From assembly GCA_013298955.1 (NCBI GenBank), contig JAAFJT010000001.1:62001-126000 (forward strand): a stretch of DNA of 64,000 nt, in the 5' to 3' direction. Numbering within the stretch: position 1 is the first letter of the stretch; the number at the start of each line of letters is the position of its first letter. Positions 32,032 to 40,885 of the stretch are shown one piece after another. Source of the DNA: Chitinophagales bacterium (GTDB taxonomy: Bacteria; Bacteroidota; Bacteroidia; Chitinophagales; Saprospiraceae). A program made the position numbers and the translations under genes. The notes under the pieces were generated by a model that was not told the origin of the DNA, made no database searches, and saw only the letters and a program-made list of their open reading frames with translations.

Positions 32032-32063
32032 AAGTTTCGGAAACCTTGAAGGTTTCCGAAACT
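32032..32063. terminator. AAGGTTTCCGAAACC-family dyad
   Basis: AAGTTTCGG and its complement flank a CCTTGAAGG centre, one base bulged, four bases after the propeller gene stop. Relatives at 29798, 48591 and 51818. Confidence 0.7.
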
Positions 32064-32076
32064 TGCGCTTTTTACA

Positions 32077-32363
32077 GAAGGTCGGCGAGGTTGCAACCCT
32101 ATTCATTGCCCACAGAATGATTATTGGTATTCAAATAATTCTACAAAATAAAAAGGTGCGTAGCACCGCAACATTTGTAGAAAAACAATGGATAAACCGT
32201 TTCGGAGGTGCGTAGCACCGTAACATTTGTAAAAATGGTGCGATTGTTACGGTGCGACGCACCTCCAACGCGGGTTCCAATTCCATTTTTCTACAAATGT
32301 TGCGGTGCTACGCACCTTTTTTGATTCTGTGGGTAATGGATAGGGTTGCAACCTCGCCGACCT
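32077..32363. repeat. 287-bp three-level nested inverted repeat
   Basis: The outer pair is AAGGTCGGCGAGGTTGCAAC (from 32077, about 43 bases) with its complement ending 32363. The middle pair (32149-about 32195 and 32281-32320) starts AAAAGGTGCGTAGCACCG, 36 identical bases. The inner pair (32203-32265) starts GGAGGTGCGTAGCACCG. Each shell is a different repeat family. The outer shell without insert exists at 44552-44585. The 32027-32712 gap (686 bases) is otherwise empty except for the 32032 dyad, the composite repeat and the thrB promoter. Confidence 0.9.
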
Positions 32364-32447
32364 TGATTCGATGCGAATGAACTGATTATCAATTATTTGC
32401 GTTTTAATCGTTTATTTCAAATCAACTACTTAGGTTGAGTATATTTA

Positions 32448-32606
32448 ACCCAAGTAGCGCGGTAATGCCGCCTACGGCGGCAAAAAGTTTTTTTAAGGGC
32501 GTGTGTGTTTTGTTTTTAAGATTTTGCGAAGCAAAATTTTAAAAACAAAACACACACGCCCTTATCTCCTTCTTTTTGGGCGGCGAAGCCGCCTACCGCG
32601 CACTTA
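32448..32606. repeat. About 155-bp composite inverted repeat, copy 2
   Basis: Near identical to 13668-13826, with the same GCCGCCTACGGCGGC and GGCGGCGAAGCCGCC mini-hairpins and the same 30-base inner arms. Three or four substitutions are seen, mainly in the loop and CTCCTTCTTTTT stretch. It lies upstream of thrB. Confidence 0.9.
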
Positions 32607-32679
32607 TTTTAAAAATCCTTTTTGCAACCACAATGCCTAATTCAAATAAAGTTATGCAAAAAAAATAGACACCTTTTCC

Positions 32680-32687
32680 TACCTTTG
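32680..32687 (+). promoter_or_regulatory. -7 promoter box of thrB
   Basis: TACCTTTG followed by CGC, 25 bases before the GTG at 32713. The -33 region has only a poor match. Confidence 0.5.
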
Positions 32688-32712
32688 CGCTTCAAAAAAA
32701 ATCATCCACATT

Positions 32713-33639
32713 GTGAAAAACGGTATAAAAGTTTTTGCTCCTGCTTCCATTGGCAATATTGGAGTTGGGTTTGACATATTGGGTTGCGCACTTGACAAGC
32801 CGGGCGATGAAATCGTTGTGGCATTGACCGATGCGCATGAAGGGTTGCGCATCACGCGCATCACGGGCGGCAAATTGCCGATGGAACCCGAAAAAAATAC
32901 AGCAGGGTTTGCTGCTTTGAAACTTTTAGAACATCTCGGCGAATCCAAACGCGGGATTGATATGGAGATTCATAAAAAAATGCCGTTTGGCAGTGGACTC
33001 GGTTCTTCGGCGGCGAGTGCGGCGGGTGCTGTATTGGTAATCAATGAGTTATTAAAAAATCCGTTGTCGAAACGGTCGTTATTGCCGTTTGCGGTGTTAG
33101 GCGAAAGCATTGCGAGTGGCGCGATGCACGCCGATAATGTTGCGCCGTCGTTATTGGGCGGGATTATTTTGGCGCGAAATTCGAGTGATGTCCACCGCCT
33201 TCACACGCCGAAAGGTTTATATGCGACCGTGATTTATCCGAAAATTAACATTTTGACCAAAGATGCTCGAAATCTTTTATCGCCGACGGTCGGTTTGAAG
33301 CAAATGGTGCAACAAACCTCGAATTTGGCAGGTTTTATAGTGGGTTTGTACAACAGTGATTTTGATTTGATACGGCGGTCGTTGCAAGATGTGGTGATTG
33401 AGCCGCAACGGGCGCAATTGATTCCGCATTTTTACGCGGTGCAGGAAGCCGTTTTGAAAGTGAATGGCGTTTTGGGATGCAGTATTTCGGGTTCGGGTCC
33501 GTCTATCTTTGCATTGAGTCAGAATACGCTGGCGGCAGCAGAAGCAGGAATCGTTATGCAGCAAATTTTTAATACGCATAAAATTGAAAATCAATTGTTT
33601 ATCTCCCCTATCAATCAAGAAGGAGCGATATTATTGTAA
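32713..33639 (+). CDS. thrB: Homoserine kinase
   Basis: The 308-residue protein from GTG 32713 has GHMP-kinase motifs. It opens with VFAPASIGNIGVGFDILGCA, then the ATP loop MPFGSGLGSSAASAAGAVLV (about residues 92-111), a third motif in LGCSISGSGPSIFALSQN (about 255) and an N-terminal VALTDAHEGL. It phosphorylates homoserine in threonine synthesis. thrA and thrC are not in the window, so the usual Bacteroidota thrABC group is split. The GTG start was chosen because it lies exactly at the N-terminal family start and just after the promoter box. The next gene follows after 25 bases and may be co-transcribed. Confidence 0.95.
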   Translation: MKNGIKVFAPASIGNIGVGFDILGCALDKPGDEIVVALTDAHEGLRITRITGGKLPMEPEKNTAGFAALKLLEHLGESKRGIDMEIHKKMPFGSGLGSSAASAAGAVLVINELLKNPLSKRSLLPFAVLGESIASGAMHADNVAPSLLGGIILARNSSDVHRLHTPKGLYATVIYPKINILTKDARNLLSPTVGLKQMVQQTSNLAGFIVGLYNSDFDLIRRSLQDVVIEPQRAQLIPHFYAVQEAVLKVNGVLGCSISGSGPSIFALSQNTLAAAEAGIVMQQIFNTHKIENQLFISPINQEGAILL

Positions 33640-33664
33640 AAGGAATTGAAACCAATCATTTATT

Positions 33665-34135
33665 ATGAAGTTGATATCAGAAAATAGTATTGAAGCAGTG
33701 GCTGAGAAGTTGGACGAAGGTTCAGACGCAGCTTACGAAAAAGCCGTTGAAGACTTTTCCAAACAGCAACCTGCGGTATTTAGCTATCTTTTTTCGGAAG
33801 ACATTGCCTTGTTGACGGAGGATGAACGCGAATATTTGCTTTATTTGGCATTAGTTATTTGGAAATCGGTGCTAAAAACCGCTAAAAAATTGGCTCCCGT
33901 TTCGACATCGCGTTTGGACGCTGCCGAAGAAGACAATTGGGCAATGTTGGAGCCTGTGAAAAGCAAGCCTTTTCAGCACAAAGCGGATGTCTTTTTCAAA
34001 GATTATCCACAAGAAGACTTGTTGGCATTCGTGGAAGACGCATTGGCGGACGATGAAGATTCCGAAGTGACCAAAGAAGGACGCGAACCGATGTTTGTAG
34101 CGTTGAAAACGATTATTGACGTTTTTTGCGTGTAA
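33665..34135 (+). CDS. Uncharacterised acidic protein downstream of thrB, 156 aa
   Basis: The protein is soluble, acidic and mainly helical (EKLDEGSDAAYEKAVEDFSK, AEEDNWAMLEPVKSKPFQHK, LAFVEDALADDEDSEV). It has no signal, membrane segment or motif that I know. It starts 25 bases after thrB on the same strand, so it probably shares its transcript, but its function does not follow from that. The frame is intact. It could be a conserved protein of unknown function in this lineage. Confidence 0.72.
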   Translation: MKLISENSIEAVAEKLDEGSDAAYEKAVEDFSKQQPAVFSYLFSEDIALLTEDEREYLLYLALVIWKSVLKTAKKLAPVSTSRLDAAEEDNWAMLEPVKSKPFQHKADVFFKDYPQEDLLAFVEDALADDEDSEVTKEGREPMFVALKTIIDVFCV

Positions 34136-34143
34136 CCTAAGTC

Positions 34144-34262
34144 AATTCATATGAAAAATTTTCAACAAGTTTTGGGGAATTTACCATTTCTGAAAATAAT
34201 TCATATGAAGTTTTTTGAACAAGTTTCGGATAATTTTCAATTTTCCGAAACTTATTCAAAAA
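34144..34262. repeat. Direct AATTCATATGAA repeats with a hairpin
   Basis: Two degenerate about 40-base units begin AATTCATATGAA (34145 and 34199). The second forms a hairpin: AGTTTTTTGAACAAGTTTC (from 34206) pairs with the complement ending about 34262. It lies downstream of the thrB group and probably ends it. Confidence 0.6.
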
Positions 34263-34315
34263 ACTCATGGATGACAGGGCAAAAACCATTAAATTCGTAA
34301 ATCATATTTTTTTTC

Positions 34316-34335
34316 ATTTGTAAACGTTTACAAAT
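34316..34335. promoter_or_regulatory. 20-bp perfect palindrome, LacI/GalR-type operator candidate
   Basis: ATTTGTAAACGTTTACAAAT is an exact palindrome, with the TGTAAACGTTTACA core that LacI-family regulators (CcpA, GalR-like) bind. It lies 33 bases before ATG 34369 of the BamA/TamA-like gene. No LacI-family gene is in the window. Confidence 0.5.
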
Positions 34336-34368
34336 ATACGCTTTTCCATTTAAGAATGAAGTAAAAAT

Positions 34369-36207
34369 ATGGATTTAAATTCCTTTTTTCAAGGTAGGAT
34401 ACTCCCCAATCGATTGTTTATCACTATTTTGATGATATGTTTTTTTTTGAAATCCTTTTTGAACGCTCAACAATCGTTAAGCATCTCTTTTACGAATACA
34501 GATGATTCTATAACGTTTGATAAAAATTTTAAAAAACAATTTGTATCAATAGGCGATTCTCTTTTTTGGATGGATAAACTCATTAATTGGGTTCAAAAAC
34601 AGTATGATGATGGTTTTTTAGAGGCGGCTTTGGATACGTTTTTTCGCCAAAATACAACGACTTGGAAAGCCCACTTGCATCTCGGCAAACCTTACCTTTG
34701 GGCGCATTTGCAACGCGGCAATGTGCCAATCCCTTTTCTAAATGCGATTGGTTTTAATGAAAAATTTTTCAATCGTAAAACATTTAATTTCAATGAAATA
34801 CGCCGTATTCAAGAAGCCTTATTGACGCAAGCAGAAAATCAAGGTTATCCTTTTGCACAAATTCGATTGGATTCCATCTTATTGCAAGAGGGGCGTGTGA
34901 GTGCGCAATTGCGATTGGATTTAGGTGCGTTGATGACGATTTCTAATTTGGAAACGGAAGGTACAGCGCGTTTATCCATGCAATACTTGGAAAATTATTT
35001 GGATATTCATCCCAATATGATTTTCAATAAATCAAAAATAATCGCTCTATCTAAGTTATTGAATAGCTTGCCATTCGTGGTCGAAAAAGCGAAACCACTC
35101 ATCACCTTTCGAGGCACGGAAGCCAAGATTCGCCTCTTTTTGGATAATAAACCTGCTAATCATTTTGACGGTATTTTGGGGATTCAGCCCCAAACCAATC
35201 AAGCAACAGGCGGACAAAAATTTGTCATCACTGCCACAGGACAAGCAGCGTTGCAGAATAGTTTTAATAATGGAGAACAATTATCCATTTTGATGGAACA
35301 ATTGACTCCACAAAGTCCGAAATGGGTGTTAAATGCCAATTTTCCTTATTTGTTCAACTTGCCTTTTGGGGCAGAAGGTGCTTTTTCAGTGTTGAAACAA
35401 GATAGCATTTGGTTAGATGTACGCGGCAATTTGGGGGTACAATATCGGTTGGCAGGCGAAGATTATTGGAAAGGTTTTTGGGAGGTTACGACTCTTTCTA
35501 ACTTGACTATCAATGAAAAACAAATTATAGAAAGTCGTCAATTGCCAGATAGATTGGATGTTCAAACCAATGCTTTTGGGTTGGAATATCGGCAACAACG
35601 ATTGGATTATCGGTTGAATCCGCGCAACGGTTGGGGACTTTTTTTGCGGGCAAGTGCAGGTTTACGGCAGGTGCGCTCGAATACGGCGATTGTCAGTTTG
35701 AAAGACCCAAAAATGCCTGATTTTGACTTTACGCGCTTGTATGATACCATAAATCGGCAATCTTATCAATATAAAATCAATACGAATTTTGAATATTATA
35801 TACCTTTTTTACAACGAAGTGTTTTAAAAATAGGCTTCCAAACGGGTTTGATTTTCACCTCCGCCCCCATTGCAAGCAATGAACAATATCGAATTGGTGG
35901 AGCCAAATTGTTAAGAGGTTTTGATGAATTGAGTATTTTCGCAACACGATATTTGGTTTCAACCTTAGAATATAGATTATTATTGGGGAAAAATAATTAT
36001 ATGTATCTTTTCACTGATATAAGTGCGCTCGAAAATCGAACTAAAAATACGCAAAAAAAGGATATTCCGATAGGTTTGGGGGGCGGTTTGACGTTTGAAA
36101 CGCCTGTTGGGTTGTTCGGATTTGGACTGGGAGTAGGGCGCGAACAAGGTAATAGCATTGATTTTCGGAATATCAAAACCCATTTTGGATACGTTCGCTT
36201 ATTTTAA
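34369..36207 (+). CDS. BamA/TamA-family (Omp85) outer-membrane protein
   Basis: The 612-residue protein has an N-terminal hydrophobic signal segment (residues 16-33), about two POTRA-like domains (about 80-240) and a C-terminal 16-strand-type barrel. The Omp85 signature is RIGGAKLLRGFDELS (LRGF in place of VRGF, about residue 510), near the end are GLGGGLTFETPVGLFGFGLG and a final FGYVRLF. Omp85 members insert or export outer-membrane proteins; with only two POTRA domains this is closer to TamA or a patatin-less relative than to BamA (five POTRA). A perfect LacI-type palindrome precedes it. It stands alone. Confidence 0.85.
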   Translation: MDLNSFFQGRILPNRLFITILMICFFLKSFLNAQQSLSISFTNTDDSITFDKNFKKQFVSIGDSLFWMDKLINWVQKQYDDGFLEAALDTFFRQNTTTWKAHLHLGKPYLWAHLQRGNVPIPFLNAIGFNEKFFNRKTFNFNEIRRIQEALLTQAENQGYPFAQIRLDSILLQEGRVSAQLRLDLGALMTISNLETEGTARLSMQYLENYLDIHPNMIFNKSKIIALSKLLNSLPFVVEKAKPLITFRGTEAKIRLFLDNKPANHFDGILGIQPQTNQATGGQKFVITATGQAALQNSFNNGEQLSILMEQLTPQSPKWVLNANFPYLFNLPFGAEGAFSVLKQDSIWLDVRGNLGVQYRLAGEDYWKGFWEVTTLSNLTINEKQIIESRQLPDRLDVQTNAFGLEYRQQRLDYRLNPRNGWGLFLRASAGLRQVRSNTAIVSLKDPKMPDFDFTRLYDTINRQSYQYKINTNFEYYIPFLQRSVLKIGFQTGLIFTSAPIASNEQYRIGGAKLLRGFDELSIFATRYLVSTLEYRLLLGKNNYMYLFTDISALENRTKNTQKKDIPIGLGGGLTFETPVGLFGFGLGVGREQGNSIDFRNIKTHFGYVRLF

Positions 36208-36300
36208 CACCTCGTGTTACAAACCATCCAAGTCACTATTTTATAGTTTACTTAACAGCATTTTAACTAAACTATAACTAAATCAAATACTTATATATTT

Positions 36301-36430
36301 TATTTTTGTGCAACTATTGGTTTGATGTAGTTTTTACGGCTTTTCTTTCAAAACACGATACCTTACGTCGTAAGCATTTCAGGATGCTTGCGGCGTTTGT
36401 AATGAGGATTTTAACTAATTTTATAATTGT
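36301..36430 (+). ncRNA. Candidate structured leader or small RNA in the 36208-36697 gap
   Basis: TATTTTTG (36301-36308) could be a -7 box. About 60 bases later CGTCGTAAGCAT (36366-36377) pairs with ATGCTTGCGGCG (36384-36395), extended by CCTTAC and GTAATGAGG. I know no family. The rest of the 490-base gap is AT-rich; the only other sign is the esterase promoter TAAATTTG (36669-36676). Confidence 0.3.
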
Positions 36431-36668
36431 TGGGCGCAACATTTTTGCAAAGTCAATGTGAATTACCTGTGGCAAATGCACTTCTTCAAACGACGACAAA
36501 CAAATTTAAAATAAAAGTAACTACTTAGCTGAATGAGGAATAAGGGAATTTAAATAGCGCATAGCCCAATAGTTACAATTATTTTAAATCATAGAAAGCC
36601 TATGTTACATGTCAACGGAAGAAAATCGTTGCAGGAATTTTTTTTTTTAAATATTCCCGAAAAAGCAC

Positions 36669-36676
36669 TAAATTTG
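36669..36676 (+). promoter_or_regulatory. -7 promoter box of the esterase gene
   Basis: TAAATTTG followed by CAC, 21 bases before ATG 36698. Confidence 0.5.
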
Positions 36677-36697
36677 CACAACGGTTAACCATTTGTT

Positions 36698-37552
36698 ATG
36701 AATCTCATTCAAAAAATAGTTGGATTTTTCAATCCGCCCAAAAAAATCAACGTTGTAAAGTGTATCACGGAACAATGGACGATTCCTTCTCGGTTTTTAG
36801 ACCGCTTGGTGCAAGTGCGCGTGTGGATGCCACCGCGTTATGCGAAAGACAAAGACAGTCGGTATCCCGTTATTTTTTTCAATGATGGACAAGATATGGC
36901 TGCGGTCGGCGTACCCGAAGTATTGGAAAACGGGTTTGCGGATAAATCCATTACGCCCTTTATTCTAATCGCCGTTTCTGCCTCTGACAACCGCATCCGC
37001 GAATACGGTACGGCATGTCAACCCGATTATAAAGGTAGAGGCGATTTGGCAAAAGATTATAACTCATTCGTTATCAGAGAATTAGTGCCTTTGGTACGGA
37101 ATCGGTATCGGTGTAAAGTCGAAACGTCGGCAACGATTTTTGCAGGATTTTCGTTGGGCGGTTTGTCTGCGTTTGATTTGGTTTGGGGCAATCCAAAGAT
37201 TTTTGGGAAAGTGGGCGTGTTTTCGGGTTCTTTTTGGTGGCGTTCGGAGGAAGCAACCGATGACAATCCTGATAAACACCGCATCACGCACGCCTTAGTG
37301 CAGGCGAGTCCGCCGCGCCCAAATATGAAATTTTGGTTGCAAACAGGCACAAATGACGAAACAGAAGACCGAAATAACAATGGAATTATTGACGCAATTG
37401 ATGACACCTTAGATTTAATCAATATATTATCGGCAAAAGGATATAAACCGCATGAGGATATTCGCTATACGGAAGTCGAAGGCGGCGAACACAATCCGCA
37501 AACGTGGAAAAAAGTATTGCCTGCTTTTTTAAAATGGGCAGTGAATCCATAA
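36698..37552 (+). CDS. Esterase-D-like alpha/beta hydrolase
   Basis: The 284-residue protein has an Esterase D/Fes-type alpha/beta hydrolase fold. There is VRVWMPPRYAKDKDSRYPVI near the start, FNDGQDM (oxyanion region), a nucleophile elbow GFSLGG (Ser about 150), an Asp-containing TGTNDETEDRNNNG and a catalytic His in VEGGEHNPQTW (about 267). There is no signal peptide, so it is probably cytoplasmic. Members cleave carboxyl esters; enterochelin-esterase and S-formylglutathione hydrolase relatives exist, and the substrate here is open. It is monocistronic, with a dyad (37579) after it. Confidence 0.87.
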   Translation: MNLIQKIVGFFNPPKKINVVKCITEQWTIPSRFLDRLVQVRVWMPPRYAKDKDSRYPVIFFNDGQDMAAVGVPEVLENGFADKSITPFILIAVSASDNRIREYGTACQPDYKGRGDLAKDYNSFVIRELVPLVRNRYRCKVETSATIFAGFSLGGLSAFDLVWGNPKIFGKVGVFSGSFWWRSEEATDDNPDKHRITHALVQASPPRPNMKFWLQTGTNDETEDRNNNGIIDAIDDTLDLINILSAKGYKPHEDIRYTEVEGGEHNPQTWKKVLPAFLKWAVNP

Positions 37553-37578
37553 GCTATACTTCACATACGATAGTTTTT

Positions 37579-37690
37579 CGATACAATTGGAACACGGATG
37601 ACGCAGATTGGGCGGATTTTCGCGAATTTTTTATTAAAAAAATCCGCGAAAATCCGCCCAATCTGCGTCATCCGCGTTCCAATTGTATCG
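37579..37690. repeat. 112-bp ATCCGCG-family inverted repeat
   Basis: Arms of 56 bases, from CGATACAATTGGAACACGGA (37579) to the complement ending TTGTATCG (37690), with only two or three mismatches. It lies between the esterase and metG, with the metG -7 box just beyond it. Confidence 0.9.
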
Positions 37691-37700
37691 CAATTCATCG

Positions 37701-37708
37701 TATATTTG
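37701..37708 (+). promoter_or_regulatory. -7 promoter box of metG
   Basis: TATATTTG followed by CCC, 28 bases before ATG 37737. Confidence 0.5.
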
Positions 37709-37736
37709 CCCTCTTTTCACCAAAAATTGAATAAAA

Positions 37737-39902
37737 ATGAAATCACCTAAACGATATTTAGTTACTTCTGCCTTGCCTTATGCGAATGGTCCCCTGCATA
37801 TTGGGCATTTAGCGGGCGCGTATTTGTCGGCGGATGTGTATGTGCGTTACCTCCGTTTGATGGGCAAAGAAGTGGTCTGGGTTTGTGGTTCGGACGAACA
37901 TGGTGCGGCGATTACCTTGCGTGCTGCCAAAGAAAATAGCACGCCGCAAGCGATTATTGACAAATATGACCAACTGTTTCGCCAAACGTTTACAGGGATG
38001 GGCGTTGATTTTGACATTTTTCACCGCACGTCTTCGCCTTTGCACCATGAGACGACTCAAGAATTTTTCAGAACTTTATTCCGAAAAGGTGAGTTTGTAG
38101 AGCAGGAATCCGAACAATATTTTGATGAAGAGGCAAATAAATTTTTAGCAGACCGTTATATCGTTGGCACTTGTCCAAAATGCGCCAATCCAGATGCGTA
38201 TGGAGACCAATGTGAAAAGTGTGGTTCGACCCTCAGTCCGACGGAATTATTGCCGCCTTTGCGTTCCGCGTACAGCAAAACAACGCCTGTGATGAAAAAA
38301 ACAACGCATTGGTATTTGCCTTTAAACAAATATGAGGCTTGGCTGAAAACGTGGATTGAGACAGGCACTTTGGACGGTAAAAAATTGCATGACCCGACTG
38401 AATGGAAAGCGCATGTGCTTGGGCAATGCAAATCTTGGCTTGAAGGCGGTTTGCACCCAAGAGCGATGACGCGCGACTTGGATTGGGGGATTGATGTCCC
38501 TTCTGAAATTCCACATTCATCAGGAAAAAAAATATACGTATGGATGGATGCGCCAATTGGTTACGTTTCCGCAACCAAACAATGGGCAATTGACCACAAC
38601 CAAGATTGGAAAAAATATTGGCAGGATAAGGATACCGCCTTGATTCATTTTATTGGAAAAGATAATATTGTTTTTCATTGTTTAATTTTTCCCGCAATTT
38701 TGGCGGCACATGGCGATTTTATTTTGCCCAGAAATGTGCCTGCGAATCAATTTTTGAATTTGGAAGGACGTAAAATCTCTACTTCTAAAAATTGGGCGGT
38801 TTGGGTACACGAGTATTTGGAAGATTTTCCAGATAAACAGGATGTGTTGCGGTACAATATGATTAAAAATATGCCCGAAAATCAAGATGCCGAATTTACA
38901 TGGAAGCGTTTCCAAGAAAGTAATAATAATGAATTGGTCAACAATTTGGCAAATTTTGTGAATCGAGTGACGGTTTTGACCAACAAATATTTTGAAGGTA
39001 AAGTGCCAGAGGCAAATAAAATAGCGGCAATGGTCTCTGGACGCGGCGGACAAGAAGCAACCACTTTGGAAGCCGAATTGAAAACCATTCACACGTATAT
39101 GACGGCGATTGGGGAGAAAGTGATGCAATATGATTTCAGAGGTGGTTTGCAAATGATGATGGAATTTTCAACTTATGGCAATCAATTTTTGCAATTCAAT
39201 GAGCCTTGGCGCAAAATTAAAACGGATGTTGTCGGTACGGCGGCGGTTTTGAATGTAGGTTTGCAAATTGTGGCAGCTTTAAATTTGGCAGTCCGTCCTT
39301 TTTTGCCATTCACATCGGATGCTATGCGTAAAATGTTGAAAATCAATCCAATCACACGCGGCGAAGGCGAATGGGCAACCCTTTTGAAAACGTTGTCGAA
39401 AGGCAAAGTCTTATTGGAAACGGGTCATATGATTGGTGAACCCGTGCATTTATTTTCGCGGATTCCAGATGAAGTGATTGCGGCACAAGTCCAAAAATTG
39501 GAGGATTCTCAACGAGAAACCCTTGCAACGCCTGCGCCTGAAATGCCGAAACCGATTGAATATAAGCCTTTGAATCAAACGATTACGTATGAAGATTTTG
39601 CAAAATTAGATATTCGCACAGGCACGATTTTGGAAGCGGAGCGCGTTCCCAAAACGGATAAATTATTGAAATTGACCATTGATTTAGGTTTTGAAAAACG
39701 CACCATTGTCTCGGGTATCGCGGAACATTTCGACCCTAAAAATTTGATTCAACAACGCGTGCTTGTCGTAGCGAATCTCGCGCCGCGCAAGATGAAAGGC
39801 ATTGAATCTCAAGGCATGATCTTGTCGGCAGAAAACGATTTGGGCAAATTAGGATTGGTTGGCACGACCGATATTTTTGGAAATGGATTTATTGTAAAAT
39901 AA
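37737..39902 (+). CDS. metG: Methionine--tRNA ligase
   Basis: The 721-residue class I synthetase has the HIGH motif (PLHIGHLAGAYL, about residues 20-31), a four-cysteine zinc knuckle (CPKCANPDAYGDQCEKCG, about 145-163), a KMSKS variant (LEGRKISTSKNW, about 342) and an anticodon-binding helical domain. A C-terminal tRNA-binding OB domain (about 610-721, FAKLDIRTGTILEAERVPKT and ENDLGKLGLVG) is fused, as in dimeric MetRS. It charges tRNA-Met for initiation and elongation. Nothing unusual is seen. It precedes a repeat pair and converges with the omega-amidase gene. Confidence 0.97.
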   Translation: MKSPKRYLVTSALPYANGPLHIGHLAGAYLSADVYVRYLRLMGKEVVWVCGSDEHGAAITLRAAKENSTPQAIIDKYDQLFRQTFTGMGVDFDIFHRTSSPLHHETTQEFFRTLFRKGEFVEQESEQYFDEEANKFLADRYIVGTCPKCANPDAYGDQCEKCGSTLSPTELLPPLRSAYSKTTPVMKKTTHWYLPLNKYEAWLKTWIETGTLDGKKLHDPTEWKAHVLGQCKSWLEGGLHPRAMTRDLDWGIDVPSEIPHSSGKKIYVWMDAPIGYVSATKQWAIDHNQDWKKYWQDKDTALIHFIGKDNIVFHCLIFPAILAAHGDFILPRNVPANQFLNLEGRKISTSKNWAVWVHEYLEDFPDKQDVLRYNMIKNMPENQDAEFTWKRFQESNNNELVNNLANFVNRVTVLTNKYFEGKVPEANKIAAMVSGRGGQEATTLEAELKTIHTYMTAIGEKVMQYDFRGGLQMMMEFSTYGNQFLQFNEPWRKIKTDVVGTAAVLNVGLQIVAALNLAVRPFLPFTSDAMRKMLKINPITRGEGEWATLLKTLSKGKVLLETGHMIGEPVHLFSRIPDEVIAAQVQKLEDSQRETLATPAPEMPKPIEYKPLNQTITYEDFAKLDIRTGTILEAERVPKTDKLLKLTIDLGFEKRTIVSGIAEHFDPKNLIQQRVLVVANLAPRKMKGIESQGMILSAENDLGKLGLVGTTDIFGNGFIVK

Positions 39903-39961
39903 TATTTGTGTGATACGAAGTAGTTGAAGTAAAAGAATTGACAAAAATGCTCTGTCCCTTA

Positions 39962-40075
39962 CCCACAAATAGATTTGCGCCACAAATTTCGTAAATTTTT
40001 CAAATTTACGAAATTTGTGGTGCAAATTTCGTAAATTTTTCAAATTTACGAAATTTTAGGTGCATATTTTGGGTA
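39962..40075. repeat. Tandem TTTCGTAAATTT hairpin pair, copy 1
   Basis: Two adjacent dyads, each ATTTCGTAAATTTTTC with its complement AAATTTACGAAAT, joined by GTGGTGC. It fills the gap between the convergent metG and omega-amidase genes. The reverse-complement arrangement is at 50560-50675. Confidence 0.85.
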
Positions 40076-40087
40076 ATAACCATAAAT

Positions 40088-40885
40088 TTATTTAATAATA
40101 AATTTGTATATATCTTGTCCATCCAGAAACCGAAATTCTTGTCTAAAGTTGAATAAGTCTTTGTAGTCTAAGGTATGGGTTGCCACATCACATTCGTCCG
40201 CTTTACAATATAATACTGTGCCAGAATAATCAATCACCATCGTCTCACCCGAGTACTCAATCTGGTTGCCATCCACCCCGATTCGGTTCACAGCAACCAC
40301 ATAACATTGATTTTCAATAGCTCGCGCAATCAACAAAGACCGCCAAGCATGCATCCTGCTCTTGGGCCAATTGGCAACATATATCAAAACATCATAACTT
40401 GCTGCCATGCCCAAGTATTTAAAATTGCGACTCCAAACAGGAAAGCGCAAGTCGTAACAAATTTGAGGGCAAAAAAGCCAATTCCGCCAATGCGCATAAA
40501 GCAATCGCTTTCCGGGCGTATAAATGTAGGATTCGCCCGCATGCTCGAACAAATGCCGCTTGTCATATTGACTGGATTTGCCGTCTGGCTCAACCCACAC
40601 GAATCGGTTAAAATCCTCCTTTTGCTCCCGACAAATATAGCTCCCTGCAATAACAGCATTAAGCCGTTCTGCCTGTTGACGCATCCATTGATACGTTACG
40701 TCTTTGGGTTTTTCTTTCATCGATTTGGGTTCCATCGTGAACCCAGTGGTAAACATTTCAGGAAAAATGACCAAATCTGTCGAATTGGGTTCGATATTTT
40801 CCAAAAGTTTTGTGTATGTTTTAAGATTTTCGGCTTTTTTATGCCAAACGATATCCGTTTGAACTGTCGTGATTCTGATTTGCAT
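40088..40885 (-). CDS. Omega-amidase, nitrilase superfamily (YafV/Nit2-like)
   Basis: The 265-residue protein has the nitrilase triad: Glu in VIFPEMFTTGF (about residue 42), Lys in QYDKRHLFEHA (about 106) and Cys in FCPQICYDLRFPVW (about 143). Members of the YafV group hydrolyse alpha-ketoglutaramate and related omega-amides, linked to methionine salvage and glutamine transamination. It is cytoplasmic, full length and ends with the usual ...DGQDIYKF. ATG at 40885. It is divergent from recX. Confidence 0.9.
   Translation of the reverse strand: MQIRITTVQTDIVWHKKAENLKTYTKLLENIEPNSTDLVIFPEMFTTGFTMEPKSMKEKPKDVTYQWMRQQAERLNAVIAGSYICREQKEDFNRFVWVEPDGKSSQYDKRHLFEHAGESYIYTPGKRLLYAHWRNWLFCPQICYDLRFPVWSRNFKYLGMAASYDVLIYVANWPKSRMHAWRSLLIARAIENQCYVVAVNRIGVDGNQIEYSGETMVIDYSGTVLYCKADECDVATHTLDYKDLFNFRQEFRFLDGQDIYKFIIK

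Noticed and set aside
38682-39152. 156-codon minus-strand frame inside metG
   Set aside because: Antisense shadow of a complete methionyl-tRNA synthetase.
39962-40075. Repeats with regular spacing considered as a CRISPR array
   Set aside because: Only two dyads with no unique 30-base spacers and no cas gene; they are paired hairpins.
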